The notes under the pieces are model-generated. The model worked only from the letters and a program-made list of their open reading frames with translations. It was not told the DNA's origin and searched no databases. From Chloroflexota bacterium (GTDB lineage: Bacteria; Chloroflexota; Anaerolineae; Anaerolineales; UBA4823), in assembly GCA_030613705.1 (NCBI GenBank), contig JAUWLJ010000012.1:1-15513 (forward strand): a stretch of DNA of 15,513 nucleotides. The letters are read 5' to 3'. The position numbers and the translations under genes were made by a program. Shown here in pieces: positions 6,367-13,690 of this stretch (its first letter is position 1; each line of letters begins with the position of its first letter).

Positions 6367-6696
6367 GAGAGCAGTCAGACGAGGCGCAGCAAGAAAAACC
6401 AGGAGGCGGCGAGGCAGAAGAGTGCTGGGAGCTGCTGCAGTGGGTGGAGCCGGATACTATGCCGGCAAAAAATATCTGAAGGCAGGCAGGCTGAAGATAT
6501 GCAGGACCAGCAGATCGCCGACCTTCAGGACCAAGCGGCCTACCAGCAACCCGCGGCTGTCGCACCACCACCTCCAGCCCCTGTCCCACAGGAAGATACA
6601 ATCTCCCAGCTTGAGCGCCTTGGCGCGCTGAAGGACCAGGGAGTGCTCACGGAAGAGGAGTTCCAGGCCCAGAAGGCAAAGATACTAGGCACCTAG
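6356..6696 (+). pseudogene. Small SHOCT-domain protein, frameshifted in an A run
   Basis: ATG 6356 has GGAGG at 6345-6349, six bases upstream, which fixes the start inside the end of the DUF6325 gene. The first part reads MLHRRAVRRGAARKTRRRRG, a very basic N-terminus, then a small hydrophobic Gly/Ala patch (VLGAAAVGGAGYYAGKK). After GGC and six As (6467-6472) the sensible reading moves to another frame: ISEGRQAEDMQDQQIADLQD, a Gln-rich helix, a Pro-rich linker, and a C-terminal SHOCT domain (ISQLERLGALKDQGVLTEEE to KILGT). One added A joins them into about 113 residues, the usual design of these proteins. SHOCT domains are thought to mediate oligomerisation or membrane association. Sequencing error in the homopolymer is as likely as real loss. 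Confidence 0.75.
6499..6696 (+). CDS. SHOCT domain segment (C-terminal part of the frameshifted gene)
   Basis: This open segment has the Gln-rich helix (MQDQQIADLQDQ), the linker QQPAAVAPPPPAPVPQ and the whole SHOCT domain. ATG 6499 has no ribosome site, and the frame stays open and protein-like upstream of it (EGRQAED), so independent translation is unlikely. It is listed because it is the part that carries the recognisable domain. Its last 11 codons are duplicated at 5826-5861. Confidence 0.6.
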   Translation: MQDQQIADLQDQAAYQQPAAVAPPPPAPVPQEDTISQLERLGALKDQGVLTEEEFQAQKAKILGT

Positions 6697-6787
6697 AAGC
6701 CCAACAATCCGTGGGTTTGGTCACCATGCCCATTGATGTTAAGTCGAACAAAAGAATTCAAGGAATACAAAGAGAGGACAACGAAAA

Positions 6788-8227
6788 ATGAAAACAAATA
6801 ATGACCGGTTTTACCTACCACAACCAAACCAGCCGTTCGAGGGTAAAGTTGACACGCGCATCGGCACATTGGAATTCAGCAACCAGTACCCGAGCAGGGA
6901 ATCCCTCGAGACGCTGCTGGACAATATGGACTTCCACGGCGCCACGCAGGCGTACTTGTGGGGCATTCCGATTGCGTCAAACGCGAACCTTCAGTACTTC
7001 ATCGATGACGTCTTCGGATATCGGCAAGGAGAACTCTTCAAGGCAACCACCGTCGACGAGAAGCGCGGCATTCTCACCGCCAATGCCACTACGCCCTACA
7101 TCTTCACCACGGTCAATCTCGTCGAAACCGGCCCGTTTGTCGTAGAACTTCCACCGGGCGCAACCGCTGGTCTGGTGGACGACTTCTGGCAACGTCCGGT
7201 CACGGATCTGGGGCTGCCCGGACCCGACAAAGGTCAGGGCGCCAAGTACCTGATAACACCTCCGGGGGATACGGGTGAGAAGCCAAGCGGCTACAGAGTC
7301 GTCGAATCGCCCACAACCAACGTATTTGTCGGCATTCGGCTACTGGATGCCGATCCCGAAAAGGCGAATGCGCTTCAGGCGAAAGTAAGAACCTATGCCT
7401 ACAAAGATCGTGCGAACCCGCCGCAGAACCTGTTTCCACCGCCGACTGACAAATACTTCTGGGGACCCCCGCGCGGGATGGCGTACTGGGAGCGGCTTCA
7501 TGACATCTTGAACCGGGAAGTCGTGGCGGAACGCGATCGCTTCTTCATGGCCATGCTCAAGCGACTCGGTATTGAGAAGGGTAAACCGTTCGATCCCACG
7601 CCGCGGCAGAGGAAGATACTTGAAGAAGCCGCATTCGTTGGCGAGGCGATGGCCAAGGCCAACGACCTTGCCAAACGAACGACCGAACCCTATTGGTCCG
7701 GTACCAAGTGGAAGATCGCCCTGGGCCTCGAGCCGTCCCAGCGCCAGGAGAATTACGATGAACTCGATGAGCGCGCTGAGTGGTTCTACGAGGCAGTCAC
7801 TGCCTCCGACGGTATGACGACGACGACTCCAGGCGTCGGTTCGGTTTACCTCGCCTCCTACGCTGACAAGAACGGCGACTGGCTCGACGGCGCCAAGAAC
7901 TACACCATCCATGTTCCCGCGAACCCGCCGGCCAAGAATTTCTGGTCCATTGCCGTCTACAGCTGGGACTCCCGGACGCTGATTGACAATGAACAGGGGC
8001 GCTCCGCGCAATCCTCACGACAGGATCTCATCATAAATCAGGACGGCTCGGTCGACCTCTACTACGGACCTACGCCCCCAAAAGGCAAGGAAAAGAACTG
8101 GGTTCAGACCATTCCCGGGCAAGGCTGGTGGGTCTACCTGCGCTTCTACGCGCCGACCGAGGCCTATTTCGACAAGAGCTGGACCATGCCGGACTTTGAG
8201 AAGGCGATGTTAGAGCGTGTTTCTTAA
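6788..8227 (+). CDS. DUF1254/DUF1214 domain protein (copy 1)
   Basis: The 479-residue protein has an N-terminal DUF1254-like part (GATQAYLWGIPIASNAN, then ANATTPYIFTTVNLVETGPFVVELP, about residues 50-125) and a C-terminal DUF1214-like part. The latter runs over about residues 375-475: FWSIAVYSWDSRTLI, DLIINQDGSVDLYYGPTPP, NWVQTIPGQGWWVYLRFYAPTEAYFD. The pair is a known architecture of unassigned enzymatic role. There is no signal peptide in this reading, although many relatives are exported. GAGAGG lies about 10 bases before the ATG. The codon style is GC-rich (GAC, AAG and TTC favoured), unlike the upstream genes. A 19-bp repeat covers its last codons and stop. A paralogue follows and then a sulfatase on the same strand, suggesting joint expression. 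Confidence 0.87.
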   Translation: MKTNNDRFYLPQPNQPFEGKVDTRIGTLEFSNQYPSRESLETLLDNMDFHGATQAYLWGIPIASNANLQYFIDDVFGYRQGELFKATTVDEKRGILTANATTPYIFTTVNLVETGPFVVELPPGATAGLVDDFWQRPVTDLGLPGPDKGQGAKYLITPPGDTGEKPSGYRVVESPTTNVFVGIRLLDADPEKANALQAKVRTYAYKDRANPPQNLFPPPTDKYFWGPPRGMAYWERLHDILNREVVAERDRFFMAMLKRLGIEKGKPFDPTPRQRKILEEAAFVGEAMAKANDLAKRTTEPYWSGTKWKIALGLEPSQRQENYDELDERAEWFYEAVTASDGMTTTTPGVGSVYLASYADKNGDWLDGAKNYTIHVPANPPAKNFWSIAVYSWDSRTLIDNEQGRSAQSSRQDLIINQDGSVDLYYGPTPPKGKEKNWVQTIPGQGWWVYLRFYAPTEAYFDKSWTMPDFEKAMLERVS

Positions 8228-8230
8228 ATA
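8212..8230 (+). repeat. 19-bp direct repeat, copy 1 (end of the first DUF1254 gene)
   Basis: AGAGCGTGTTTCTTAAATA covers the last codons and stop of the first DUF1254 gene and recurs exactly at 8302-8320, a period of 90 bases. Confidence 0.9.
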
Positions 8231-8301
8231 AAAGTGCTGTTCTTTAAATCCTCTCTGGTAGCGCGAAAGATGCAGCGAAGTTTAAACGTCTACTCGAGGG
8301 C

Positions 8302-8326
8302 AGAGCGTGTTTCTTAAATACGCTCT
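8302..8326 (+). repeat. 19-bp direct repeat, copy 2, forming a hairpin
   Basis: Bases 8302-8320 repeat 8212-8230 exactly. This copy also makes a 7-bp stem (AGAGCGT 8302-8308 with ACGCTCT 8320-8326, 11-base loop) followed by TAATTT. It lies just before the AAAGGAG ribosome site of the second DUF1254 gene. It could be a weak terminator or an RNA stabiliser between the paralogues. Confidence 0.8.
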
Positions 8327-8353
8327 TAATTTAGAAAGGAGAAATAGAACATT

Positions 8354-9673
8354 ATGAATACCCAACAAGATCAAGTAACCCCCGACAAAGCAAAGGCCAT
8401 TGCCAAGGAAGCCTACATCTTCCACTACCCGCTGGTGATGTTCTACCGCACCATGTACCTCCAGGCGATTGACCCGAAGTCGGAATCCTACAGCGGCGGC
8501 TTTGGAAAGTGGCTTCATCTGGGCGTGTCGTCGCCGAAGGACACGGACATCGTCACGCCCAACAATGACTCGCCGTATTCGTACGCGTGGCTTGACCTGC
8601 GCGCCGAGCCATGGGTCCTAACGATGCCAAAGATCGAGGCCGACCGGTTCTACACGAGTCAGTGGAACGACCTGTGGGGTTTCGTGCTGGAGAACGCAGG
8701 ATCCGTCTACGACGGGAACGATGGTGTGAGCATCCTGCTGACCTCCCCGACATGGAAGGGCGAGGTGCCCGACGGGATCAAGCGCGTCATCCGGGGCGAC
8801 GCGGACTTTCTAGGGTCACTCACCCGTACGCAGCTCATCGATGCTGCCGACCTTCCCAACGTCGAGAGAATCCAGAGAGAGTATGAGCTTCAACCGCTGA
8901 GTGCGTACCTGGGCACGCCGGCTCCAGCGGCTGCACCGACCATCCAGTGGAAGCCGTGGAAAGAGGGTCTCGAGAAGACCGAGGAGTTCTGGAGCTATGT
9001 TAACTTCCTTCTCCAGTTCACGACGCCAAACCCCGAGGACGCACCTGTTCAGGATCGCGCCGCGAAAATCGACATCGCAGTGGGCCAAAGATGGGATCCG
9101 GCCGCGCTCGATCCAGAGGTGCGCGAGGCGGTTGCCGCGGGCATGAAGGATGCCCTGGCGGAGCTAGACGAGGCCGCCAAACACCTCACACACCCCGAGC
9201 TGTATTTCCAGACGCGGAAGGATCTTGCCGGGGACTACTTCAGCCGGGCACTGGGCGTTCTAGCCGGGATCTTCGGCAACTGGAGTTCGATCTCGCTCTA
9301 CTACCCACAACTTACGGACGAGCAGGGGAACCCACTGGACGGCAGTCAGCACAACTATGAGCTTAGGCTCTCGGCCGAGCAGATCCCGCAGGTCAAGTTC
9401 TTCTGGTCGTTCACTATGTACAATCTGCCACAACGCTGGCTGGTTAACAATCCGATCGACCGCTATTCGATCGGGAGCGCCACGCCTGGTCTGAAGACCG
9501 CCACCGACGGTTCCATCACCCTGTATTTGGGCGCTACCTCGCCGGGGAAGGACAAGGAGAGCAATTGGCTCCCGGCGCCGAAGGGCCCCTTCTGGATGGT
9601 CCTGCGCACCTATGGACCGGGCAAACCCCTCCTGGATGGGACCTGGAAAGTGCCGCCGGTGAAGCGAGCGTGA
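8354..9673 (+). CDS. DUF1254/DUF1214 domain protein (copy 2)
   Basis: The 439-residue protein has the classical DUF1254 start (AKEAYIFHYPLVMFYRTMY, residues 17-35, then VTPNNDSPYSYAWLDLRAEPWVLTMP). DUF1214 lies in about the last 110 residues: YELRLSAEQIPQVKFFWSF, ATDGSITLYLGATSPGKDKE, NWLPAPKGPFWMVLRTYGP. A helical region lies between them. No signal peptide is seen. The strong site AGAAAGGAGAAA precedes the ATG by about 10 bases. It is a distant paralogue of the gene before it, more alike in the C-terminal domain than the N-terminal one, so the two probably arose from different subfamilies rather than recent duplication. The biochemical role is unassigned. Its placement beside a sulfatase suggests work on the same substrate, but that is inference. 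Confidence 0.9.
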   Translation: MNTQQDQVTPDKAKAIAKEAYIFHYPLVMFYRTMYLQAIDPKSESYSGGFGKWLHLGVSSPKDTDIVTPNNDSPYSYAWLDLRAEPWVLTMPKIEADRFYTSQWNDLWGFVLENAGSVYDGNDGVSILLTSPTWKGEVPDGIKRVIRGDADFLGSLTRTQLIDAADLPNVERIQREYELQPLSAYLGTPAPAAAPTIQWKPWKEGLEKTEEFWSYVNFLLQFTTPNPEDAPVQDRAAKIDIAVGQRWDPAALDPEVREAVAAGMKDALAELDEAAKHLTHPELYFQTRKDLAGDYFSRALGVLAGIFGNWSSISLYYPQLTDEQGNPLDGSQHNYELRLSAEQIPQVKFFWSFTMYNLPQRWLVNNPIDRYSIGSATPGLKTATDGSITLYLGATSPGKDKESNWLPAPKGPFWMVLRTYGPGKPLLDGTWKVPPVKRA

Positions 9674-9692
9674 TTAGGAAGGAGGTGTAAAT

Positions 9693-9752
9693 ATGCCGTT
9701 CACCTGCGCCCACCGGTGTGTGTGGTTTCTCAATCAAAAAGCTTTTCGTTAA
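9693..9752 (+). CDS. 19-codon micro-ORF with a very strong ribosome site
   Basis: AGGAAGGAGGTG (9676-9687) precedes ATG 9693 at good spacing. The reading is MPFTCAHRCVWFLNQKAFR and TAA. It sits between the second DUF1254 gene and the sulfatase. Two Cys and a His are close together. It could be a leader peptide, a tiny real protein or the remnant of a lost gene; no family is recognised. Confidence 0.35.
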   Translation: MPFTCAHRCVWFLNQKAFR

Positions 9753-9793
9753 GACCTGATGGGTTTTAAAACTCAAAAAAGGAGTAAATAATA

Positions 9794-11329
9794 ATGGCTA
9801 GTAAACCTAATATCCTGGTCATCTGGGGAGATGACATCGGGATCACAAATCTCAGTTGCTACGCCCATGGCGTGATGGGCTATCGGACACCCAATATCGA
9901 CCGCCTGGCCAACGAGGGCATGATGTTCACTGACAGTTACGGTGAGCAGAGTTGTACCGCCGGCCGCTCATCGTTCATCACCGGGCAAAGCGTGTTCCGC
10001 ACCGGGCTGAGTAAGGTCGGCATACCGGGGGCGGACTCGGGTATCAGCGCCGAGGACCCCACCATCGCCACGCTGCTGAAAGAGCAGGGCTACGCGACCG
10101 CCCAGTTCGGTAAGAACCACTTTGGTGACCTCAACAAGTACGTACCGACCGTACACGGCTTCGACGAGTTCTTTGGCGTCTTCTACCACCTCAACGCATA
10201 CGAGGATCCGGAACATCCCGACTTCCCGCCGGCCGACAAGTACCCAGACTTCTACGGCCAGTATGGTCCTCGCAATGTCATGCACTCGTGGGCGACCGAG
10301 GAGGTCGACGAGACGGTCGAGCCGCGCTGGGGCAAGGTCGGGAAGCAGAAGTTCAAAGACACTGGTAAGCTGGACGTCGAGCGCATCAAGTCGTTCGACG
10401 ATGAGTGTCTGGACACTTCGCTTGATTTCATCGAGCGGCAGGCCAAGGCAGACAAGCCGTTCTTCGTGTGGCACAACACCACCCGTATGCACGCCTACAC
10501 GGAGATCAAGGACGAGATTCGCGGCCAGGCAGGGCTGTGGCAGTCGCCCTATCACGATGCGATGATCGAACATGACAAGACCATCGGTTCGTTGCTGGAC
10601 AAACTGGACGAACTGGGCATCGCAGACAATACCATCGTGGTCTACTCGAGCGACAACGGCCCGCACCGCAACACCATGCCGGACGCCGGGACGACGCCCT
10701 TCCGCAGCGAGAAGAACACCAACTGGGAAGGCGCTTTCCGGGTACCGACGCTGCTGCGCTGGCCAGGTATGGTGGAACCGGGCTCGGTCTGCACCGAGAT
10801 CGTCTCCCACCATGATTGGCTGCCGACGCTCGTGAACGCCGCCGGAGAACCTGATGTGGTCGAAAAGCTCAAGAAGGGTTATGAAGCCAACAGCAAGACG
10901 TACAAGGTGCACGTCGACGGTTACGACCTGGTGCCCTACCTGTCTGGCGACGCCGAAGAGCACGCACGACCGGGTTTCTTCTACTTCTCTGACGACGGCG
11001 ACCTGATGGCAGTGCGCTGGAACAACTGGAAGATCGTCTTTATGGAGCAGCGAGCCCAGGGAACCATGGCAGTGTGGGCCAACCCGTTCACGACGCTGCG
11101 TGTACCCAAGCACTTCAACCTGCGGACCGACCCGTACGAGTATGCCGATATCACCTCGAATACCTTCTGGGACGCCATGTTGAAGTACGAATGGATACTT
11201 GCACCGGTGCAGGGCATCGTCGGCCAGTTCCTGCAGACGTTTAAGGAGTTCCCGCCGCGCATGAAGGCGGCCAGTTTCACCATCGACGACGCGCTTGATA
11301 AACTGCAACCCCAGTCTGGGCTGCACTAA
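9794..11329 (+). CDS. Type I sulfatase (arylsulfatase family)
   Basis: The 511-residue protein belongs to the formylglycine sulfatases, which hydrolyse sulfate esters. The metal-binding pair D13-D14 lies in VIWGDDIG. The formylglycine motif is C54-T-A-G-R58 (EQSCTAGRSSFITG). K107 and H109 lie in FGKNHFGD, H233 in TTRMHAYTE, D287-N288 in YSSDNGPH, and K307 in RSEKNTNWEG. All catalytic positions I can check are present. There is no signal peptide, so it would act in the cytosol and need its substrate imported. A formylglycine-generating enzyme or anaerobic sulfatase-maturating enzyme must be encoded elsewhere. AAAAAAGGAG precedes the ATG. The codon style is GC-rich like the two DUF1254 genes. 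The substrate is unknown; the nearby BASS carrier hints at an organic sulfate. Confidence 0.95.
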   Translation: MASKPNILVIWGDDIGITNLSCYAHGVMGYRTPNIDRLANEGMMFTDSYGEQSCTAGRSSFITGQSVFRTGLSKVGIPGADSGISAEDPTIATLLKEQGYATAQFGKNHFGDLNKYVPTVHGFDEFFGVFYHLNAYEDPEHPDFPPADKYPDFYGQYGPRNVMHSWATEEVDETVEPRWGKVGKQKFKDTGKLDVERIKSFDDECLDTSLDFIERQAKADKPFFVWHNTTRMHAYTEIKDEIRGQAGLWQSPYHDAMIEHDKTIGSLLDKLDELGIADNTIVVYSSDNGPHRNTMPDAGTTPFRSEKNTNWEGAFRVPTLLRWPGMVEPGSVCTEIVSHHDWLPTLVNAAGEPDVVEKLKKGYEANSKTYKVHVDGYDLVPYLSGDAEEHARPGFFYFSDDGDLMAVRWNNWKIVFMEQRAQGTMAVWANPFTTLRVPKHFNLRTDPYEYADITSNTFWDAMLKYEWILAPVQGIVGQFLQTFKEFPPRMKAASFTIDDALDKLQPQSGLH

Positions 11330-11668
11330 CTGTAACCAATGTAGATCCTGAGCTGGAGGCCATTGCTTTGATCGCAGCGGGATTAGCAAGTTCAAAATGG
11401 CGGCACTGCGGAGGTGGTGTAAAGTTCTTGTCTCTGCAGTGCCGTAAAAATTGATGAATTCGGTCAATTAGACCGATTACACCTAAAGACATTCTTGACA
11501 GCATTTTGGCTAATGCTGGAGAACGGTCTAAGTAGCGAGCTGGAGTTGTAAATCTGGATCGTTGTAAAGAGCAGAAGCATGATGACTGGGCCATAGATTT
11601 GCCCCAGATTCGAAATTTTGTTGTAGATGTGTATTAATAGACTCATAACGTAAAAAAGGAGAAATCTG
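11330..11668. other. 339-base intergenic region with several inverted repeats
   Basis: No convincing gene is present. It holds a long hairpin (11401-11444), a short one (11460-11476, TCGGTC/GACCGA around AATTA) and a third (11499-11518, CAGCATT/AATGCTG around TTGGCT). The motif TAGACCG (11469) recurs inverted as CGGTCTA (11524). The + strand from 11345 reads for a short way like coding sequence (ELEAIALIAAGLASSK) and then stops. The ribosome site of the next gene (AAAAAAGGAG) lies at its right end. It could hold a decayed gene, a structured leader or both. Confidence 0.6.
11401..11444 (+). terminator. Long hairpin after the sulfatase gene, possible terminator
   Basis: CGGCACTGCGGAG (11401-11413) and CTCTGCAGTGCCG (11432-11444) pair at 12 of 13 positions around an 18-base loop. 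TAAAAATT follows, so the T run expected of a + strand intrinsic terminator is missing. The stem is strong enough to act as a 3' end stabiliser or a factor-aided terminator. Confidence 0.4.
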
Positions 11669-12550
11669 ATGTCTGAAGTTCTCACCGTGATCGCGCAAAT
11701 ATCCGTTCTAACTTTTATCATCACCAGCATGCTGGCCATGGGCTTGAGCTTGACGATCGCACAGATCGCGGAGCCGTTGAAAGATGTGCGTCGAGTGCTC
11801 CTGGCACTGCTGGCCAGTTTCGTTCTTGTGCCCGGTCTGGCCTTCCTGATCACGAAATTGATCCCGTTGGAAGAAGGCCTGGCAACCGGCCTGATTATCG
11901 TCGGTGCGGCTGCAGGAGCACCCTTCTTACCCAAGTTGGTTCAAATGGCCAAGGGCAAATTAGCATTTTCAGTAGGTTTGATGACTTTGCTGATGGTAGT
12001 GACGGTTATATACTTGCCGCTCGTACTGCCAATCTTGCTTCCGGGTGCTTCGGTTAATCCTTGGGACATCGCCCGTTCCCTGATTGTCATGATGCTGATT
12101 CCACTGGGGATTGGGCTTTTTATTAAGGCACGCTACGAAGATACTGCCAAATCCTTACAGCCGCTTATGTCGCAGATCTCCAGTTATGCTATCGTGCTGG
12201 CGCTGATAGCCATCCTGGTAGTGCAATTCAGCACCATTATCGGAACCATCGGCACGGGCGGAATTCTGGCCGTACTGATATTTCTGGCAGGTGCGCTTGT
12301 GATCGGTCTGCTGCTGGGTGGGAGAGATGCAAGTATGCGTTCGGTGATGGGCCTGGGCACAGCCCAGCGAAATTTTTCGGCAGCATTGCTCGTGGCAGCC
12401 CAGAACTTCTCCGATGACCCGAATGTGCTCGTGATGGTCATGCTGGTCACAATTATCGGTTTGACCTTGCTGATGGTTGTAGGGGGTGAAATGGGAAAGC
12501 GCGCTGAGGTTGTTCCCGAAGAGGAAGCAGCACAGACCAAGAACGAATAG
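11669..12550 (+). CDS. BASS-family transporter (bile acid:sodium symporter-like)
   Basis: The 293-residue protein is almost all hydrophobic, with about nine membrane segments, close to the family's usual length. Family marks are AMGLSLT near residues 23-29, GLIIVGAAAGAPFLPKL at 74-90 and GTAQRNFSAALLVA at 230-243, which matches the conserved GxxxRN stretch near the crossover helices. The C-terminus is short, acidic and cytosolic. In studied members such carriers couple Na+ entry to uptake of bile acids, pantoate or other organic anions; the substrate here cannot be told from sequence. AAAAAAGGAG lies 7 bases before the ATG. It follows a 339-base gap, so it may have its own promoter. Its position after the sulfatase makes a sulfated organic anion a reasonable guess. 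Confidence 0.87.
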   Translation: MSEVLTVIAQISVLTFIITSMLAMGLSLTIAQIAEPLKDVRRVLLALLASFVLVPGLAFLITKLIPLEEGLATGLIIVGAAAGAPFLPKLVQMAKGKLAFSVGLMTLLMVVTVIYLPLVLPILLPGASVNPWDIARSLIVMMLIPLGIGLFIKARYEDTAKSLQPLMSQISSYAIVLALIAILVVQFSTIIGTIGTGGILAVLIFLAGALVIGLLLGGRDASMRSVMGLGTAQRNFSAALLVAAQNFSDDPNVLVMVMLVTIIGLTLLMVVGGEMGKRAEVVPEEEAAQTKNE

Positions 12551-12649
12551 GTCAGAATAAACGATTTCACCCACCAAGTTGCGATGTCTAGGACCTGGCG
12601 GGTCATATATATAAAACTGAAGGGAAATCTTTAGAAAGGAAAACATGTT

Positions 12650-13558
12650 ATGTCGAAAACTACTACTATTATTTTAGTCTTCTTGGGTTGTTTGCTGCTG
12701 GCAGTAGCCAATCTTGCTTTGTGGGCATCCCTGGACATTTTTAATGCGGATCGATTTGGCGATATAGTAGCTGAAGGGATACAGTCTCCCGAAGCCAGCC
12801 AGGCATTAGCTGCACCCATTGTGGATCGTTTAATGGCTTCCTATCCAGAACTACCTGCCCTCGCCAGGGGGCCAGCCGTGGAAGTTGTCGCCTGGATGCT
12901 GCAGCGTCCGCTCTTCACTCCAGTTATTAAGCGTTCTGCAGCTGTAGCAATGAAGGTGATGACGACCAGTGCCCAGGATGTGGTGGGCATCGATATTGCT
13001 GAAGTGGCTTCCAATGCTGGATCGACGGTGGTTGGAGTCATATCAGCCGTAAATCCAGAAGCTGCCGCCAATGCCGAAGCTGCTCTTGATGATGCCATAG
13101 CAACATCTCAGGATAGCGGCAGATTAGCGATATACGAACAAGGCAGGACCCCAAAACTCAGGCAGGCATCGAACCTCGCTCCCTGGCTGGCTTTGCTCGG
13201 GGGCCTGGGAGCAATTGCCCTTTTTGCCGTGGCTTATATTCGCTCCCGGGACCAGCATAAGGCGCTCACATACATCGGAGTAGGCATCATGGCTACTGCG
13301 GTGCTGGGATTCCTGCTTCTCTCCCCGCTGGTGCAGGCCTTGGCTCAGAATAACATAGCCAGTCCAACCATGCAGATAGTTGTAGGGGAAGTGGTATCGG
13401 CATTGATTCGGGGATTTGCCATCCTGTCATTGTTGGTCTTCAGTATTGGAGGCATTGTGCTTCTTGTTAACCACGCCAGAGGCAGCCATGACGAATCCAT
13501 ACAAGCAGAAACTAATCCGGCTCAGCCGGCCCCGGACAGCACAACCTCAGCAACCTAG
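12650..13558 (+). CDS. Uncharacterised four-helix membrane protein
   Basis: I do not recognise a named family. The 302 residues start with a membrane helix (about 7-28, IILVFLGCLLLAVANLALWA). A mainly helical extracytoplasmic part of about 145 residues follows, opening with LDIFNADRFGDIVAEGIQ. Three more helices lie at about 177-197, 207-229 and 252-274, then a polar Pro/Thr/Ser tail. The design resembles Actinobacteria and Chloroflexota membrane proteins with an N-terminal anchor and an outer helical domain. GAAAGGA lies 9 bases before the ATG; an ATG five bases earlier is out of frame. It lies 99 bases after the transporter gene with no terminator seen, so the two may be co-transcribed. No catalytic motif is visible. 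Confidence 0.72.
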   Translation: MSKTTTIILVFLGCLLLAVANLALWASLDIFNADRFGDIVAEGIQSPEASQALAAPIVDRLMASYPELPALARGPAVEVVAWMLQRPLFTPVIKRSAAVAMKVMTTSAQDVVGIDIAEVASNAGSTVVGVISAVNPEAAANAEAALDDAIATSQDSGRLAIYEQGRTPKLRQASNLAPWLALLGGLGAIALFAVAYIRSRDQHKALTYIGVGIMATAVLGFLLLSPLVQALAQNNIASPTMQIVVGEVVSALIRGFAILSLLVFSIGGIVLLVNHARGSHDESIQAETNPAQPAPDSTTSAT

Positions 13559-13611
13559 TCAACGCAACCAACTCACAATGAAGTGGGTTGAATTGAAGTA
13601 AAAGGAGAGTT

Positions 13612-13629
13612 GATATTTGAGCAAATATC
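13612..13629. promoter_or_regulatory. 18-bp perfect dyad before the DUF1269 gene, possible operator
   Basis: GATATTTG and CAAATATC flank AG exactly (13612-13629), 62 bases before the DUF1269 start. The size and symmetry suit a dimeric helix-turn-helix regulator. A weaker hairpin (CAACTCAC/GTGGGTTG, 13569-13590, one G-T pair) lies just upstream. No known consensus is recognised. Confidence 0.45.
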
Positions 13630-13667
13630 CTCGATATCATTGGGGAAATAATAAATTGAAGCCATAA
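13617..13667 (+). CDS. 16-codon micro-ORF with TTG start
   Basis: AAAGGAGAG (13601-13609) is well placed before TTG 13617. The reading is MSKYPRYHWGNNKLKP and TAA, rich in aromatic and basic residues. Its start overlaps the 18-bp dyad, so it may be chance. No family is recognised. Confidence 0.22.
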   Translation: MSKYPRYHWGNNKLKP

Positions 13668-13690
13668 GAATAATTTAAGGAGATTAAACC

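Noticed and set aside
6801..7145. A 114-codon + strand frame inside the first DUF1254 gene
   Set aside because: It is a Ser/Arg-rich shadow of the real frame, without a ribosome site.
7340..8011. A 223-codon open frame on the - strand
   Set aside because: It is antisense to the first DUF1254 gene, with no ribosome site and no recognisable domain.
9968..11467. A 499-codon open frame on the - strand
   Set aside because: It lies opposite the sulfatase, which has all its catalytic motifs. The antisense translation shows no family pattern and reflects GC-rich third positions.
11277..11594. A 105-codon - strand frame across the intergenic region
   Set aside because: It crosses hairpins and the sulfatase 3' end, has no ribosome site and matches no family I know.
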